Assembly (NCBI GenBank): GCA_030549205.1
Contig: JAUKTV010000004.1
Coordinates: 372,001 to 436,000, forward strand
Direction of reading: 5' to 3'
DNA length: 64,000 bases
Source of the DNA: Apiosordaria backusii
Lineage: Eukaryota; Ascomycota; Sordariomycetes; Sordariales; Lasiosphaeriaceae
The notes under the pieces were generated by a model that saw only the letters and a list, made by a program, of their open reading frames with translations, ran no database searches and was not told the DNA's origin. The translations under genes and the position numbers were made by a program. Positions 25,501 to 35,906 of the stretch are shown piece after piece (the stretch's first letter is position 1; each line of letters starts with the position of its first letter).

Positions 25501-27675
25501 TGGTTTATATGTTACACGAGCCCACGCCTTGCCGCACACTACAAACCTCTCACACAACCACGCAACCGGCCACCCGTCACCCGCCTCCGCCGCCGCCCCT
25601 TGTCTTTAGAACAATGCGCCCGCGTGGGGGGTCCAAGAAACTGAAGCTGAAGGTGCTCACGAGGAGGGGAATGGATTGCGCCTCTTATGATGTAGCTATG
25701 CCCCTTTTGAGTACCGTTTTGGGGGCTGGGAAGCCTCAACTCTTTACGGACACTGAAAGTAGAACCCAACCTTTCACGTGGTGCAGACTTTTGAGAAAAG
25801 GCGAAGAAAAGGGTGTGATGGATGGATTGTGAAACATGCAGATTTTTGGGACACAATGGGGTATTGTTCAAGACAGACTGAAGACAAAGACAACACATAC
25901 CACACCCACCACCAGATTACCTACCACACCCACACTCGGTGAAGATACCTACCTACACACCATCACTGAAATGACTGATACCACCCACCGCCGCTTTTCT
26001 TGGGTTGGTCCTGAGGTGGTCAGTCGGCTAGGCTTCCCCTTCTGGTACAAAAAAGATGGGATAATCACCTTTCTTGGCATAATTACCTACGAATAGTCGA
26101 GTGGGCTTACCGAGCTTCAAGTTCGGCAGTGTGGTGTGGTGTTTGAGTGAGTGACTGAGCGAGTGTTGTCAGATCTGATGAGGGGGGGAGAAGGCAACCT
26201 CCAACATGAAGTCGATTCCGACGCTCTGGTTCGGCGCTTAATAGTGTACTCCATTTTAATCTGTCAACTGCATTTGGACTCCTCCCCTCACCCCCGCCTT
26301 CTATATGCTGTGAACCACTTAGTGGATGATGGTGATTTCTTTCGGAGCCGAAACGGAAATGTTGGTGATAGCATGCACTGCAGCCATGCAAGAAGGGGAA
26401 CAGTTGGGACTGGGGGGGATCAAGGGTCACATATTTGGCTGGCCGGTGGTCGGTGATGATCTCCCGACAAATAGAGAAGGTGAATGGATACACAGGCTGG
26501 TATTTTTGGTTGGTTTGGGCGGTTACGGTGGTCAAAAGTCGAGGCCAAGTTTGTTCCGTTCGTGAGGCGCAGACGCTGCGGCAGAGGGGGGCGGCAAGGC
26601 GGCGGGGCCTTGTCAAAAGACATCACGAGGTGGGTTTTGAAACGGGGTTGAATGGTGGAGGGGGAGCCGTGCCCGATTGTAAAAGGGAAGCTAGGGGTAG
26701 TAAACTACCTGTGGTGGCACGGGTGGGTAGGTAGCCGCTTAACGATTGACGATTGACGCTTTTACCGCTCACTCAACAACTAAGGTAGGTGATGCGTTAT
26801 TTCTATCTGGGTAGTGTCGAAGCTGTCAGTTGTGATCACACCCCTTTTGTCCCCTTTTCAGCTTGAACAACTGGGGTGTATGGGAGGGTGGGAGGGGGGG
26901 TGATTCAGGGTCCACATTCATCCCAAGTCTCTTTGCTCACGTCCAAGACAAAAGAATAGAACTGATGGTGTCGTGAACCCTTGATGTTCGACTTGCCAAC
27001 AAGGTGGGTGGTGTGAGGGTGCTAGCCTGACTAAGGGCTCAAATGGTGGCGGCCTGGCTATTATGGCAGCCTGGCCTGACCTACCTGCTTTGTAGCATCT
27101 ATGCTGGCTTACTGTTTGTGTCTTGTGGGAGGAGGCTGTTCTCAGGCTTTGCGTTCTTCCCTTTCGGGTGATCAACTCCCGGAAGGATTGGAGTACCTAG
27201 TGGCAGAGTGAGCACTAGGCAATGAGAAAACAGGGAGGCGGAGAGAAGAGGTAATTGACAAAAGCTCTGACCTGGACTCCGGGGTCTGGGGAAATACTGT
27301 GTTGATCTCTCAGTGGAAAGGTGTGGTCATGAGATGCAAGTTCTTCAGATCTTTAGTAATGAACTGCGGAACAGACGAAGAAAGAGGAAGTGAGATTGGA
27401 GCGGGGGCTGGAAAGGTTAGTGGCTTGAAGAAGGAGGTGCCGGCATTGCTATGGCTTCCAAGAGTAGGTGATAGATGTGAGACCAAGTAAGAGGGATGCC
27501 CTTCAAAGGAGATATGAACGTCCAGTGTGCTTCAAGTAGATACATACATCACATTTGAGCTGTGTGCCAGCAGATAGATGTAATGAGATCGATGGATAGA
27601 GATAGGTAGCATAATGATCACACTGGTGAAGAACTATGACTCCAGTTGAATGAGAGCATCACGTCGGGGATCTAT

Positions 27676-27799
27676 CCCCTTTAACCCCTTTAACCCCTTT
27701 AACCCCTTTAACACATTAACACATTAACACATTAACACATTAACACATTAACACATTAACACATTAACACATTAACACATTAACACATTAACACATTAA
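27676..27799. repeat. Two-part minisatellite: CCCCTTTAA x4 then CACATTAA x11
   Basis: Four perfect copies of a 9-mer (27676-27711) run directly into eleven perfect copies of an 8-mer (27712-27799), ending in CACATTAAT. Both units end in TTAA, so the second block probably arose from the first by a change inside the unit followed by expansion. It lies in non-coding DNA about 600 bp beyond the 3' end of the TLC-like gene. Confidence 0.9.
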
Positions 27800-28405
27800 T
27801 ACTGCATCTCATCACTTCTTTAAGACCTCTCTTCACTGCTTGCCCGGGTACCAATCCCCAATAAAAGTGCTATGTGAAGGGTAGTTACCAAAGTAAGGTA
27901 GTGGTATCAAGTTGAAGAGGTGACCACGAACAATGGAAGACAGAGTTCTGGTCTCATGCTGGCACCACCTCCGGCTTCTCGTCTTTTAAGCTACATCGGT
28001 GTTAAGAGAAAGGAACTGAAGCCCTGTCCCAATGTGAGGAGTATTGACAGTATGGTATAAACAAAACATCACAGTCACGGGCAGCAATGGCAACTGTTAT
28101 GTTGCCTCGATTAGATTACCATTATCTACCTATTAGAATACCTGATTTTTATCAAGAATAACCCTCCCCCTTTTATGTAACTCGCTACCCAGATTATTCC
28201 TGCCCAAACGCCAGTGGTATCCCTCTCGTAGATCATGGTATCCATCATCCAAATCATTTGCCCATGAAACCCGTCTCCCTTAGCACCTCTCTTGCCCCTA
28301 AACCTTTTATCGTTCAGACCGTCCTCCACCAGATACGCTAGGTATATAGCCAAGGAAATAGTAAAGAAGAGAGAAGAGATGTCGATAACCCAAAAGCAAC
28401 CCCGC

Positions 28406-30358
28406 TCACGCAACAACCTGCACCATCACTACCGGTAGCACCGTCGCGCCCACCACACTGGCAACCATAGGCCAGCTAATGACCACATCCCACAATCCAG
28501 CCCCTTCCCCCTTCGACACCACCTCCTGAACCATCTCCCCCATGATCTTCTCGTTCTCAACTTCACGCACAGCCATCACCACCGGCGCCCCAGTCATGCT
28601 GCACCACCCCATATACTCCCCCAGCACAAGCAACAGCACCAACACAACCCCAACACTAACGCTGATAACCTTGAGGTCATACCTCTTCTTCTTCTCCCCT
28701 TCTCCTCCTACCTGCTTCTGCGTCCTCCGGAACGGGTTCGGCATCGACAAGAACTTGACCACCTGCGGCAACCCAAACAGTATGACCCCAAATCCCAAGC
28801 TGTAAGTAAGCAGTTCAGTGAGCGAGTGGTCCTTATCCTGAGTCGTGAGATTCAAGTAAGTGATGTGAGCCATCGCGAGGCCAGCTTGAAGGGTAGGCAA
28901 GAGTCGGTACACAAAGCGGCGATGGCGGGCGCTGGAGGGCCCATTGAGCTGGATGGCCGCTAGCAACATAAGGATGACCGAAGCCTTTTCGGGCACTTCG
29001 GAAAGCGCGAGGTGTTGGTAGATGTAGAATGCTACAATAGTGCTGAAATACACCACCCCGTGAAGTACGGCGTTGATCATGTCGGGGGAGAGCATTGGTT
29101 CGGGAGTGGCAGCCGCGAGGCCTTGGTCAATATCGATGAGCTTCTCGGTGAGGTTTGGAGTTTGCCTGATGGCGGGGACAGAAATGGCCTGACCGAAGCG
29201 AGTGATGGCGATCATCAGAGGAAGGCTCAGCACCATGCAGGACAGGAAGGCTGTACGGTCGATCGTCGGCTTGATCGTAGGGGTGAACAGCACTCCTAAC
29301 CCGGCTGAGACGATGCCGCCAACGAGAGAAAGGCGAAGGGCTTTGGGAGAAGAGTCGGCGTCATCGTGTGGTGTCGCAGCAGGGGGGATGGCGAAACGGA
29401 AGATTGGATATGTGATGTATGAGCCGAGAAGTCCAGCAACGGCAGCCTGGAGAGCAACCCAGGCGATGCTGTGCAGCTCGTGCTCGGAGCTTGTGAAGCC
29501 AGAGCTAGCCTCGTAGATGTAAAGCGCAGAGAGTTCAGTCAACGCCAGGCCAATGCCCATAACGACACCCAGAAGGTGAATGCTCCATTTGTCCGCAATG
29601 ATGAAACGTGCTGGACGGTTCATGTCGAGGTTGATAACCCTGAACCGGCCAAGTTCCCAAGTCGTAAACTGGACCATGTACAGGATATACACCAGTATCG
29701 AACCGATGGTGACAAACAGAGTCACCCCATAAGTGTTGCTCTGAAGGGTCCATATAAGCGATACAACAGCAGCCGTAATGCGCAACGCCCATACAAGGAA
29801 GCAGTTGATAGCAGCGAGCCACCATGCAGAACGGGACGTCATGATATCGTGGAGCTTCATCAACCGTCTGGCATTGGCGAGAAACTCGTTCCAGAGGCTT
29901 GCCCACATGAGGTAGAGCGGACGGCGGGGAGCGCTGTAGGCCAAGATACCACACATCGCAGCGATACTAAGGATGTGATGTATGACCAACTCGGGTACAG
30001 AACTCAGGTCGGGGAGTTCTTGGATGTAGAGAACGGCCCGACAACCCCAACACCATTGCTCTGCTGTGTTGAGTGGCCGCACGAGTCCGTAAAGATCTGT
30101 CTCGGCTGGAGTGCTCACCAGGGCCGCGGTACATGAGACGACCGAGATGACCTTGGTGAAAGTTCCCAGCCAAGTACTGAAATAGAAGTTGTATCTGCGT
30201 CGGACATCTTCTCGAAGATACTTGTCGAACTTGGGATTGACCCGCTTGACAATGCCTTCGAGGATGTATTTGGCTACGGCCCATGCCGTCAGACCTGCGA
30301 GGAACGGTATGAAGGGGACCTCCGGCCGGTTACTTGTGCATGTGACGTTCGGATCCAT
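28406..30358 (-). CDS. Multi-pass membrane protein with TLC-like domain
   Basis: A single-exon frame of 650 residues. The N-terminal half resembles the TRAM-LAG1-CLN8 (TLC) fold: a membrane segment at about residues 17-37, a second near 70-90, then a segment with ELVIHHILSIAAMCGILAYS (about 123-142) and a conserved-looking WASLWNEFLANARRLMKLHD (about 152-171), followed by more membrane helices. The HH pair and the E/N in the next helix fit TLC proteins. The C-terminal 350 residues add about eight further hydrophobic segments, far beyond a normal TLC protein. TLC members include ceramide synthases and lipid-related membrane proteins, but the specific activity is unknown here. Likely in the ER or another endomembrane. 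It is transcribed divergently from the MFS gene. The start (MDPNVT) overlaps the stop of a short upstream frame. Confidence 0.75.
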   Translation of the reverse strand: MDPNVTCTSNRPEVPFIPFLAGLTAWAVAKYILEGIVKRVNPKFDKYLREDVRRRYNFYFSTWLGTFTKVISVVSCTAALVSTPAETDLYGLVRPLNTAEQWCWGCRAVLYIQELPDLSSVPELVIHHILSIAAMCGILAYSAPRRPLYLMWASLWNEFLANARRLMKLHDIMTSRSAWWLAAINCFLVWALRITAAVVSLIWTLQSNTYGVTLFVTIGSILVYILYMVQFTTWELGRFRVINLDMNRPARFIIADKWSIHLLGVVMGIGLALTELSALYIYEASSGFTSSEHELHSIAWVALQAAVAGLLGSYITYPIFRFAIPPAATPHDDADSSPKALRLSLVGGIVSAGLGVLFTPTIKPTIDRTAFLSCMVLSLPLMIAITRFGQAISVPAIRQTPNLTEKLIDIDQGLAAATPEPMLSPDMINAVLHGVVYFSTIVAFYIYQHLALSEVPEKASVILMLLAAIQLNGPSSARHRRFVYRLLPTLQAGLAMAHITYLNLTTQDKDHSLTELLTYSLGFGVILFGLPQVVKFLSMPNPFRRTQKQVGGEGEKKKRYDLKVISVSVGVVLVLLLVLGEYMGWCSMTGAPVVMAVREVENEKIMGEMVQEVVSKGEGAGLWDVVISWPMVASVVGATVLPVVMVQVVA

Positions 30359-30384
30359 CAGAGAAGACCAGGCATATGTGCCAT
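30358..30384 (-). promoter_or_regulatory. Eight-codon uORF with stop overlapping the main start (TGATG)
   Basis: An upstream frame encoding MAHMPGLL ends in TGA whose last base is the first base of the TLC gene's ATG. UGAUG overlaps permit termination-reinitiation in some eukaryotic and viral messages, so this could tune translation. It matters only if the transcript begins upstream of 30384, which is not shown here. Confidence 0.4.
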
Positions 30385-31480
30385 TGGATAAAAGACAGCG
30401 ATGATATGCGATGAAAGGGGAGGGAAGCGAAGGAAAGCGAAGGGAAGCGAAGGAAATCGTTGGTGAAGAGCAGGTTGTAAGGCTGGTTTCTTCGGGTGTG
30501 TGTGTCCAGGGCGAGCTTTGTTGCAGTGGTTATGGGAATGGCGTGCTTTTCTGTCCCATATTTTCTTCAGCGGTCCGAGGAAAAGCCTTCGGGTGATGGG
30601 TTGTGCCCTTTTCTCCGATATGGCAGGAGAAAGATCAACTGGTGCCGGATAATTTTCGAGGTGTGGGCGAGGAGAACCCTCGCGGTCAGGCAAGCGGCGG
30701 CGAGATCCGTGATAGTGAATTTGACTTCAGCTGGTTCAGGGAGCAATACGACCTATTGGAGGTGACGCCCCGCAACAATGTGTCCGGCGCTGTGTGGATG
30801 TGCTATTGTCCGGAGGTCCACTGAACGATGATTTTGATGGTGGCCCTTATTTTGAAGAGTTCATAGTGAGTTGCTGCGGTATCAGTCGCCGAAATCCAGG
30901 AGCAAGCCGGTCGTGATATATAGAGAAGAGACTTCATGTGATATAGATCGGATCGAATCCATGACTTCTTCAGATGAGGCCCCACAACCATCAAAACATC
31001 ACGAGTAAACAATATCAGACGGCCGTAACAAGGGGAACTCCCCAACCTGGCGGACGCTCTGGACGTGGCGTCACTGGCGTACCCCACAGCCACGCATGGT
31101 CCGGTGCTTGATGGACATTGTTCGGTCGAGTCTTGACAGCCGCCAAAGTGGTCACTGCTAGCTCAGACCCCAAGAAGAATGGGAGCATCAGGATATTGCT
31201 CCTAGCTCCTTCTCAGATCACTCAAATCTTCCATCGATCCTGCGATTAGGTTCCAGCTCCAAGTCAGCTTCAAGATCCAGTACTCAGCAAATCTCCGCGG
31301 TATTTCCGTTTGTTAGGGGCTATGTCGAGAGAGGAACAGGCGAGCATCTTATAGAAAGGGGGTGTTTCTGTCAGCACGAGAGCAATTGGGTTTCGGTTTC
31401 CACGGTACGCTTCCAACCCTCGATCGCGCCTCATGAAGCATATTTCAGCCACCAAGATAACAGCAGCTCAGTCGACTACC
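30359..31480. promoter_or_regulatory. Divergent intergenic region between TLC-like and MFS genes
   Basis: About 1.1 kb that must carry the promoters of both flanking genes. It contains a 10-bp degenerate tandem repeat (30421-30460) close to the TLC start. I see no convincing TATA box or known operator. Small open frames here are not supported as genes. Confidence 0.5.
30421..30460. repeat. 10-bp tandem repeat, four units
   Basis: AGGGAAGCGA, AGGAAAGCGA, AGGGAAGCGA, AGGAAATCGT: four adjacent 10-mers. On the TLC gene's strand this is a pyrimidine tract 63-102 nt upstream of its ATG, a usual place for CT-rich core promoters or leaders in filamentous fungi. Confidence 0.75.
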
Positions 31481-33224
31481 ATGGACGAATCTCAAACCCC
31501 CCCAACCGAACCGTCCGATGGCCATGGTTCCGTTACCACGCTCAAGTCGCAAGCATCGTTAATCATCATGGTTGGGTCGTCCACGCAGGATGAGGAGCCG
31601 CAGCAGCGCTGTGTCTCGCGCGCGCGCCGCGCGTTAATATTCATTTTCCTCCTCCTGATACAGTTCGTTGTACATCTTGACATGACCTCGGTGGCTGTGG
31701 CTGTGCCGGTAAGGGTCTCCTTTCCAGTGTTGACTCCAAATGCGCAAGACTGACAGCAACCTTAGGACATTGCCAGGGAGTTGAACGCGACAAGAACCGA
31801 GGTCTTCTCCATGGGAACCATCTACTACCTGAGTGCCACCATTTTCCAACAGCCCGTCGCCGAGATTTCCCATGTTGTCGGAAGAAAGCCGGCATTCCTG
31901 CTTGTGTTAACATTCGCGGCCTCCGGGACAATCATCGCTGGCACAGCAAAGAGCATCCCGGTCCTTCTTGCTGGTCGTGCTTTTCAAGGATTTGCCAGCG
32001 CCGGCTCCGTGCTATCCGCCATCATCCTGACAGACCTCGTTCCTATCCAGGACAGAGCCATCTGGTTGGCTATTCAAAATGCTGTCACGGCCATCGGTCT
32101 TGCCTGTGGGCCAATCATTGGCACAGGATACATCAAGCTTGGGTCTTGGGTATGTAGCCTGCGGAATGCAAAACCGGGTGTGGCTAACATGTCAGTAGAG
32201 AATGCTGTTCTACATGAACCTTCCGCTCCTGGTAATCTCTGCCATTGGTCTGGCCAGCCTGCTAGGCTTCGACAAGCCTGAGCTGGGCATACGAAGAAGT
32301 CTGAAAAAGGTGGACTGGATCGGCATTGGGATATTTATACCGTCTGCGCTGTCATTCCTCTCGCCTTTCGTGATGGCTCCTACACTCTTCCCGTGGAAAT
32401 CCGTCCAGGCTTTGGTACCTTTGGCATCTGGCGTCGTCGGACTCGCAACACTGGCGGTGCATCAACGATTCTTTGCCAAGCGCCCAATGTTCCGACCCGA
32501 GATCTTTGACAAGCATGTCACCGTATCAGCCATCCTTGGCCTGACGGTTTGCGGTATCTGTATGAACGTACTTCTGTTTCATCTTGTCCTCTTTTGGGAG
32601 GGGGTGCGTGGGTATAGTAAGATGGAAACCAGTGTAGCGGTCCTCCCAGAAACGGTCAGCATCCCGATTGCGGCCCTGATCTGTGGCTTGCTGATGCGCT
32701 ACACAAATCGAATTCGAGAAGCTGTCTGGATAGGCTGGCCGTTGACTGTTTTATCACTTGGCTTTCTTTGGTTCATGGATGATACAACTGCTCTTCCATG
32801 GCTCGTCATCATCAACTGCGGTGTTGGTTTGGGGGCAGGCACTCTGATGGCGGCGCTCAATGTCTCGCTTCTTGCAGCGACCAAGAAAGAACTCAACGGC
32901 CATGCCATTGCCATGGGCTTGCAAGCCAGGTCAGCCGGAATGTGCCTTGGTATTGCCATTGGGACAACTGTTTTCAGCTACACCATGAACCAGCAGCAAC
33001 AGAAGGCGGGCGGTGGGGAGATGGACTCTGAACAGATCCTAAAGCTGATTGAAAAGATCAAGCGGGATCCAGAGTGCCTGAAAGCAATCATTGATGCTCT
33101 TCGGGTTCTTTGGACCATCTGCTGTGCCTTGTCAGGAGTTGTTGGTCTCTACAACAGCGTCTGCAAATTCCCTCTCCTCAGGCCTACATCCGAATTGAAA
33201 GAGGAAAGCGCGAGTTCGTTCTGA
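31481..33224 (+). CDS. MFS drug:H+ antiporter, DHA2 (14-TMS) type
   Basis: Three exons, 31481..31708, 31766..32149 and 32199..33224, give 545 residues. Introns are 57 and 49 bp, with CTGAC and CTAAC branch-like sites. The first ATG in a strong context (CTACCATGG) is at 31481; an in-frame ATG at 31433 would add 16 residues. After a Ser/Thr-rich cytoplasmic tail of about 50 residues, helix 1 ends in LDMTSVAVAVPDI, matching the LDxTIVNVALP signature. Motif A is present as HVVGRKPAF, motif C as AIGLACGPIIGTGY, and the post-intron WRMLFYMNLPLL matches the family's WRWIFYINLP. DHA2 transporters export drugs or secondary metabolites across the plasma or vacuolar membrane by proton antiport. The substrate is not predictable. 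No biosynthetic cluster surrounds it. Confidence 0.9.
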
Positions 33225-35187
33225 CCGGCCCGGGGACATCAAAGCATAACCGTCCCGTGGGGGAGAGACGAGATATGAATGATGGGAAACGAAAACCTGG
33301 TGCGGAAACTTCTGATTTGGACTTGGCTGGCTCTCTCATAGGTTGTTGATACCCGGCATGTTTTGGCCAAAATTCTTGGGCGGCGTTCCGGAGCAACTTG
33401 GGAGGAGAGAAAGGTAGGTAATGATAATGCTAATACCAAGTCACGTTTTTAGCACAAGTAGACAATGGGTAATTCCATATGAGTTGAAAGAGACGTATCA
33501 AACATACACTCGTAGACGCCAATTTCTTTTCCCAGCCAGGCTAAGTCTCGAGTGCTGTTGAGGGAGTGAGGCTATGGGTGTGTTGAGGGTGTTTGGGCTA
33601 GACATGGCCCTCATCCATCCCATCGTCTCGGGATTGGTTTCGGCATATCGATGGAGATTGTCGACGTCAGAGGTTGGGTCGCGTGCTTGAATTGGTGGCT
33701 CGAGGGTGGTTGACAGATGACAGTTCAGACAGTTCAAACAGTCCCAAAAAGGCGGGGTGATGCGCTGCTCCGGGGGATCTGCAGCATCGGAGGAAGGGAA
33801 AGAGCCTCCCATTCACACGATTAGCCCGTGCTTTGGGAAGGCGCACCGAGACACGTGAAGCATCAGTCATGACAGCCGAGGGATTGTATATGACTTCCAA
33901 CATTTTTCGCTCCATCGACAAATTGACAGACTTCAATGACCTCAGCGCCCAAACCCACGTGGTTCGATGTTTGAATCCCGAGGGGATGGGCTGTGCCACC
34001 CCACCTCTTGACGTAGGGCTTTCCGGGAATCTGAGACGATGGAAATGAAGATGGAGCCATCAAGAGGCTTGTGATCTTTTGATAAAATAGATAAAATAAG
34101 CAACGCTCTTGATTTCTTTTATTTAATCATTTATTTTATTTGATCTCCCCCTTGAAGATGCTTTGGCACCAAACACCAAGCCACCTGTCATGGACCCCCT
34201 GTATTCCTTAGCTCACCCCTTGGGACCAATGGGATGTAACGGTTCACCTTCCGCAAAAGGTCCAAGTGAAGCTAATGCCCCTGCTGTCACCACTCTCGGG
34301 CCTTCCAGAAGGAATTTTGGAAGTCACAAAGTCCAACCACCCGAGGTCTGAGCGGGCGAACGGGCAAGGGGTTTTGGCGACGGCTTCAAATCTCAGCAAA
34401 GTAGCTCCTCTTGGCTGCTGTGGTCACTCGGCGCTTCCTTCTTCTTAGGGCCAGCTTTGTTTTGGGTTGCGCTCCATGCAGTCAAAATCTGAATCATTTC
34501 CAGGCTCCTTCAAGAAACATTTCCGCTCGCTCGGGCATATGATGAGCGAGTCTGGCTTTTCGGTGATGCCGCTTTGATGCCTTAACTATTCGTTTGTCAT
34601 TTTCTTTGCCCTGGTAAAGAAGCTAGGCGACCGTTTTTTTCGGACATCTCGATGCCTGCAAAACGGAGACGACGGAGTGACTGCGGAGTTTGGACGGACA
34701 AGCCGCCGAGTCTCGCGGAGCGAGTGTGGGAGTGAAGATCACTTCACGCCCAATTTCCGGTGTGCATGAATTGCTTCGAAAGCAGGATAGCGATTTGGAG
34801 TGACACTTGCTAGATGAGGCTCTTTTGTGCAGCTGATAGAGGGGTTAGATTTGAGAGTGTTGCATACACATTCTTTTGAGATAACTTCCAGGTTGGACCT
34901 GCTATGAAAGGTAAAGTGGTTACAAACGGCAAGTTCAGCTTGCGAATTTTGCTGATTTAATGACACTTCAGACTTTCACAAAATATTGGTCCAGGGCGCA
35001 ACTGGAGTGGAAGAGGCTATATGGGTGGCGCAAGATAAGACTCGGATGGCAGGTTTAACTTTGCCTCAAGCCGAAGCTCTTACCTTAATAATCTTTTATT
35101 TTTAGCATGCCACGTCCATACTCGTTATTCTTTCCTTCCGTCTCGTTTCCCAACATCGCCTATCTGACTGCTCCTCCCGAAAACTGA
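33225..35187. other. Intergenic region, no supported gene
   Basis: About 2 kb after the MFS gene without a defensible reading frame. It contains an A/T-rich stretch near 34080-34145 (TAAAATA and TTATTTA runs), which may be a 3' UTR or matrix-type sequence. The last part may hold the 5' exon of the following orphan frame. One possible short first exon is ATGGCAG at 35046-35052 spliced to 35204, but its donor (GTTTAA) is poor. Confidence 0.5.
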
Positions 35188-35721
35188 ACAACTCCGATAA
35201 CAGAGCCAAGAAAGCCGCCAGGCATCTATAGTCTCTTGGACGACCCCAACCTTCCCGTATATTTCCCAACTAAAGAAGAGAACACCTTATCATCGAAAGG
35301 TGGTCCGATTTACCATGTCGGTTTCACGATGTTTCCACGGCGCCCAGCTCGCCAAAAAGGCTCGTGCTCGCCTCGCGACCCATGGCGTCTCTTCGCTCAC
35401 TACAGCTGTTACGACTTACCAGCGTTCATAAGAGATGGCTTCTCATGGAAGAGAAATCTAGTTCCGGATTTATGCTTCTTCACACCAACGGAAACGCAAA
35501 TCTCTGAGGATCCAACTCAGAAGTGGAAATACCTTAGGTCATGGGGCCTCCGAGAGTTCCCTGGGCGCCCTGACGAGTCTCGCTGGAAGGGAAACATCAC
35601 TCTTTTCGCCGACTCAATTGAGACACTATCTCGCTTTTGTCTAGACGACTTGACGACGGACAATATCTTCTGTGTGAAGGCCTACAGTCCTTTGGGCTAC
35701 CTACATAATGTTTATGTATGA
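35188..35721 (+). CDS. Orphan hypothetical protein, 5' end unresolved
   Basis: A frame open from 35188 to the TGA at 35721, about 177 codons, with no ATG near its start. The peptide begins around EPRKPPGIYSLLDDPNLP and reads like a natural soluble protein: mixed composition, many aromatic residues, and evenly spaced charged residues (for example WKYLRSWGLREFPGRPDES). No domain is recognised. In the same frame an ATG lies upstream at 35107, but a TGA (35185-35187) separates it. Either a 5' intron ends at the acceptor-like AACAG (35199-35203), or the gene carries a nonsense mutation. The following 35708-35947 frame could be a further exon with one hydrophobic segment (VGKLVIVLIIIYTCYGSV), but I cannot show splicing. 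Confidence 0.4.
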   Translation, partial: TTPITEPRKPPGIYSLLDDPNLPVYFPTKEENTLSSKGGPIYHVGFTMFPRRPARQKGSCSPRDPWRLFAHYSCYDLPAFIRDGFSWKRNLVPDLCFFTPTETQISEDPTQKWKYLRSWGLREFPGRPDESRWKGNITLFADSIETLSRFCLDDLTTDNIFCVKAYSPLGYLHNVYV

Positions 35722-35906
35722 TTATGAGGCCCCGGAGAAAAACATCGACTGCATTACCAACAACAACAACAATAACGATCCGTCTGCTCCATGGTGGATT
35801 TTGCCGAAGAAACCCATTACTGCAAAGCTTAAGAGCAAGAGTCACAAGATGTTGAAGAGAGAGACCTTTACGTCGGTGGTTGGAAAGCTGGTTATCGTTT
35901 TGATCA

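Larger units (their letters stand above)
8670..28405. other. Gene-poor region of about 19.7 kb
   Basis: Between the DUF3295 gene and the TLC-like gene I cannot support any complete gene. Base composition is not strongly AT-biased, so this is not an obvious RIP-degraded block. Open frames are short and usually matched by equally long antisense frames. Two minus-strand frames (15267-15668 and 18342-18806) are listed separately as weak candidates. Structured elements inside are a G4 motif, a CTG tract, a 142-bp inverted repeat and a minisatellite. The region could hold long non-coding RNAs, regulatory DNA, or genes with very short exons that I could not reconstruct. Confidence 0.55.

Noticed and set aside
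28126..28416. Minus-strand frame overlapping the 3' end of the TLC-like gene, with one hydrophobic segment
   Set aside because: It begins at TTG inside the last codons of the TLC gene. It could be a frameshifted extension, but no splice or repeat supports it, so the annotated stop is kept.
30940..30965. B-box-like GGATCGAATCC, also near 1057, considered as tRNA genes
   Set aside because: No acceptor-stem pairing, no A box at the right distance and no anticodon arm could be found at either place.
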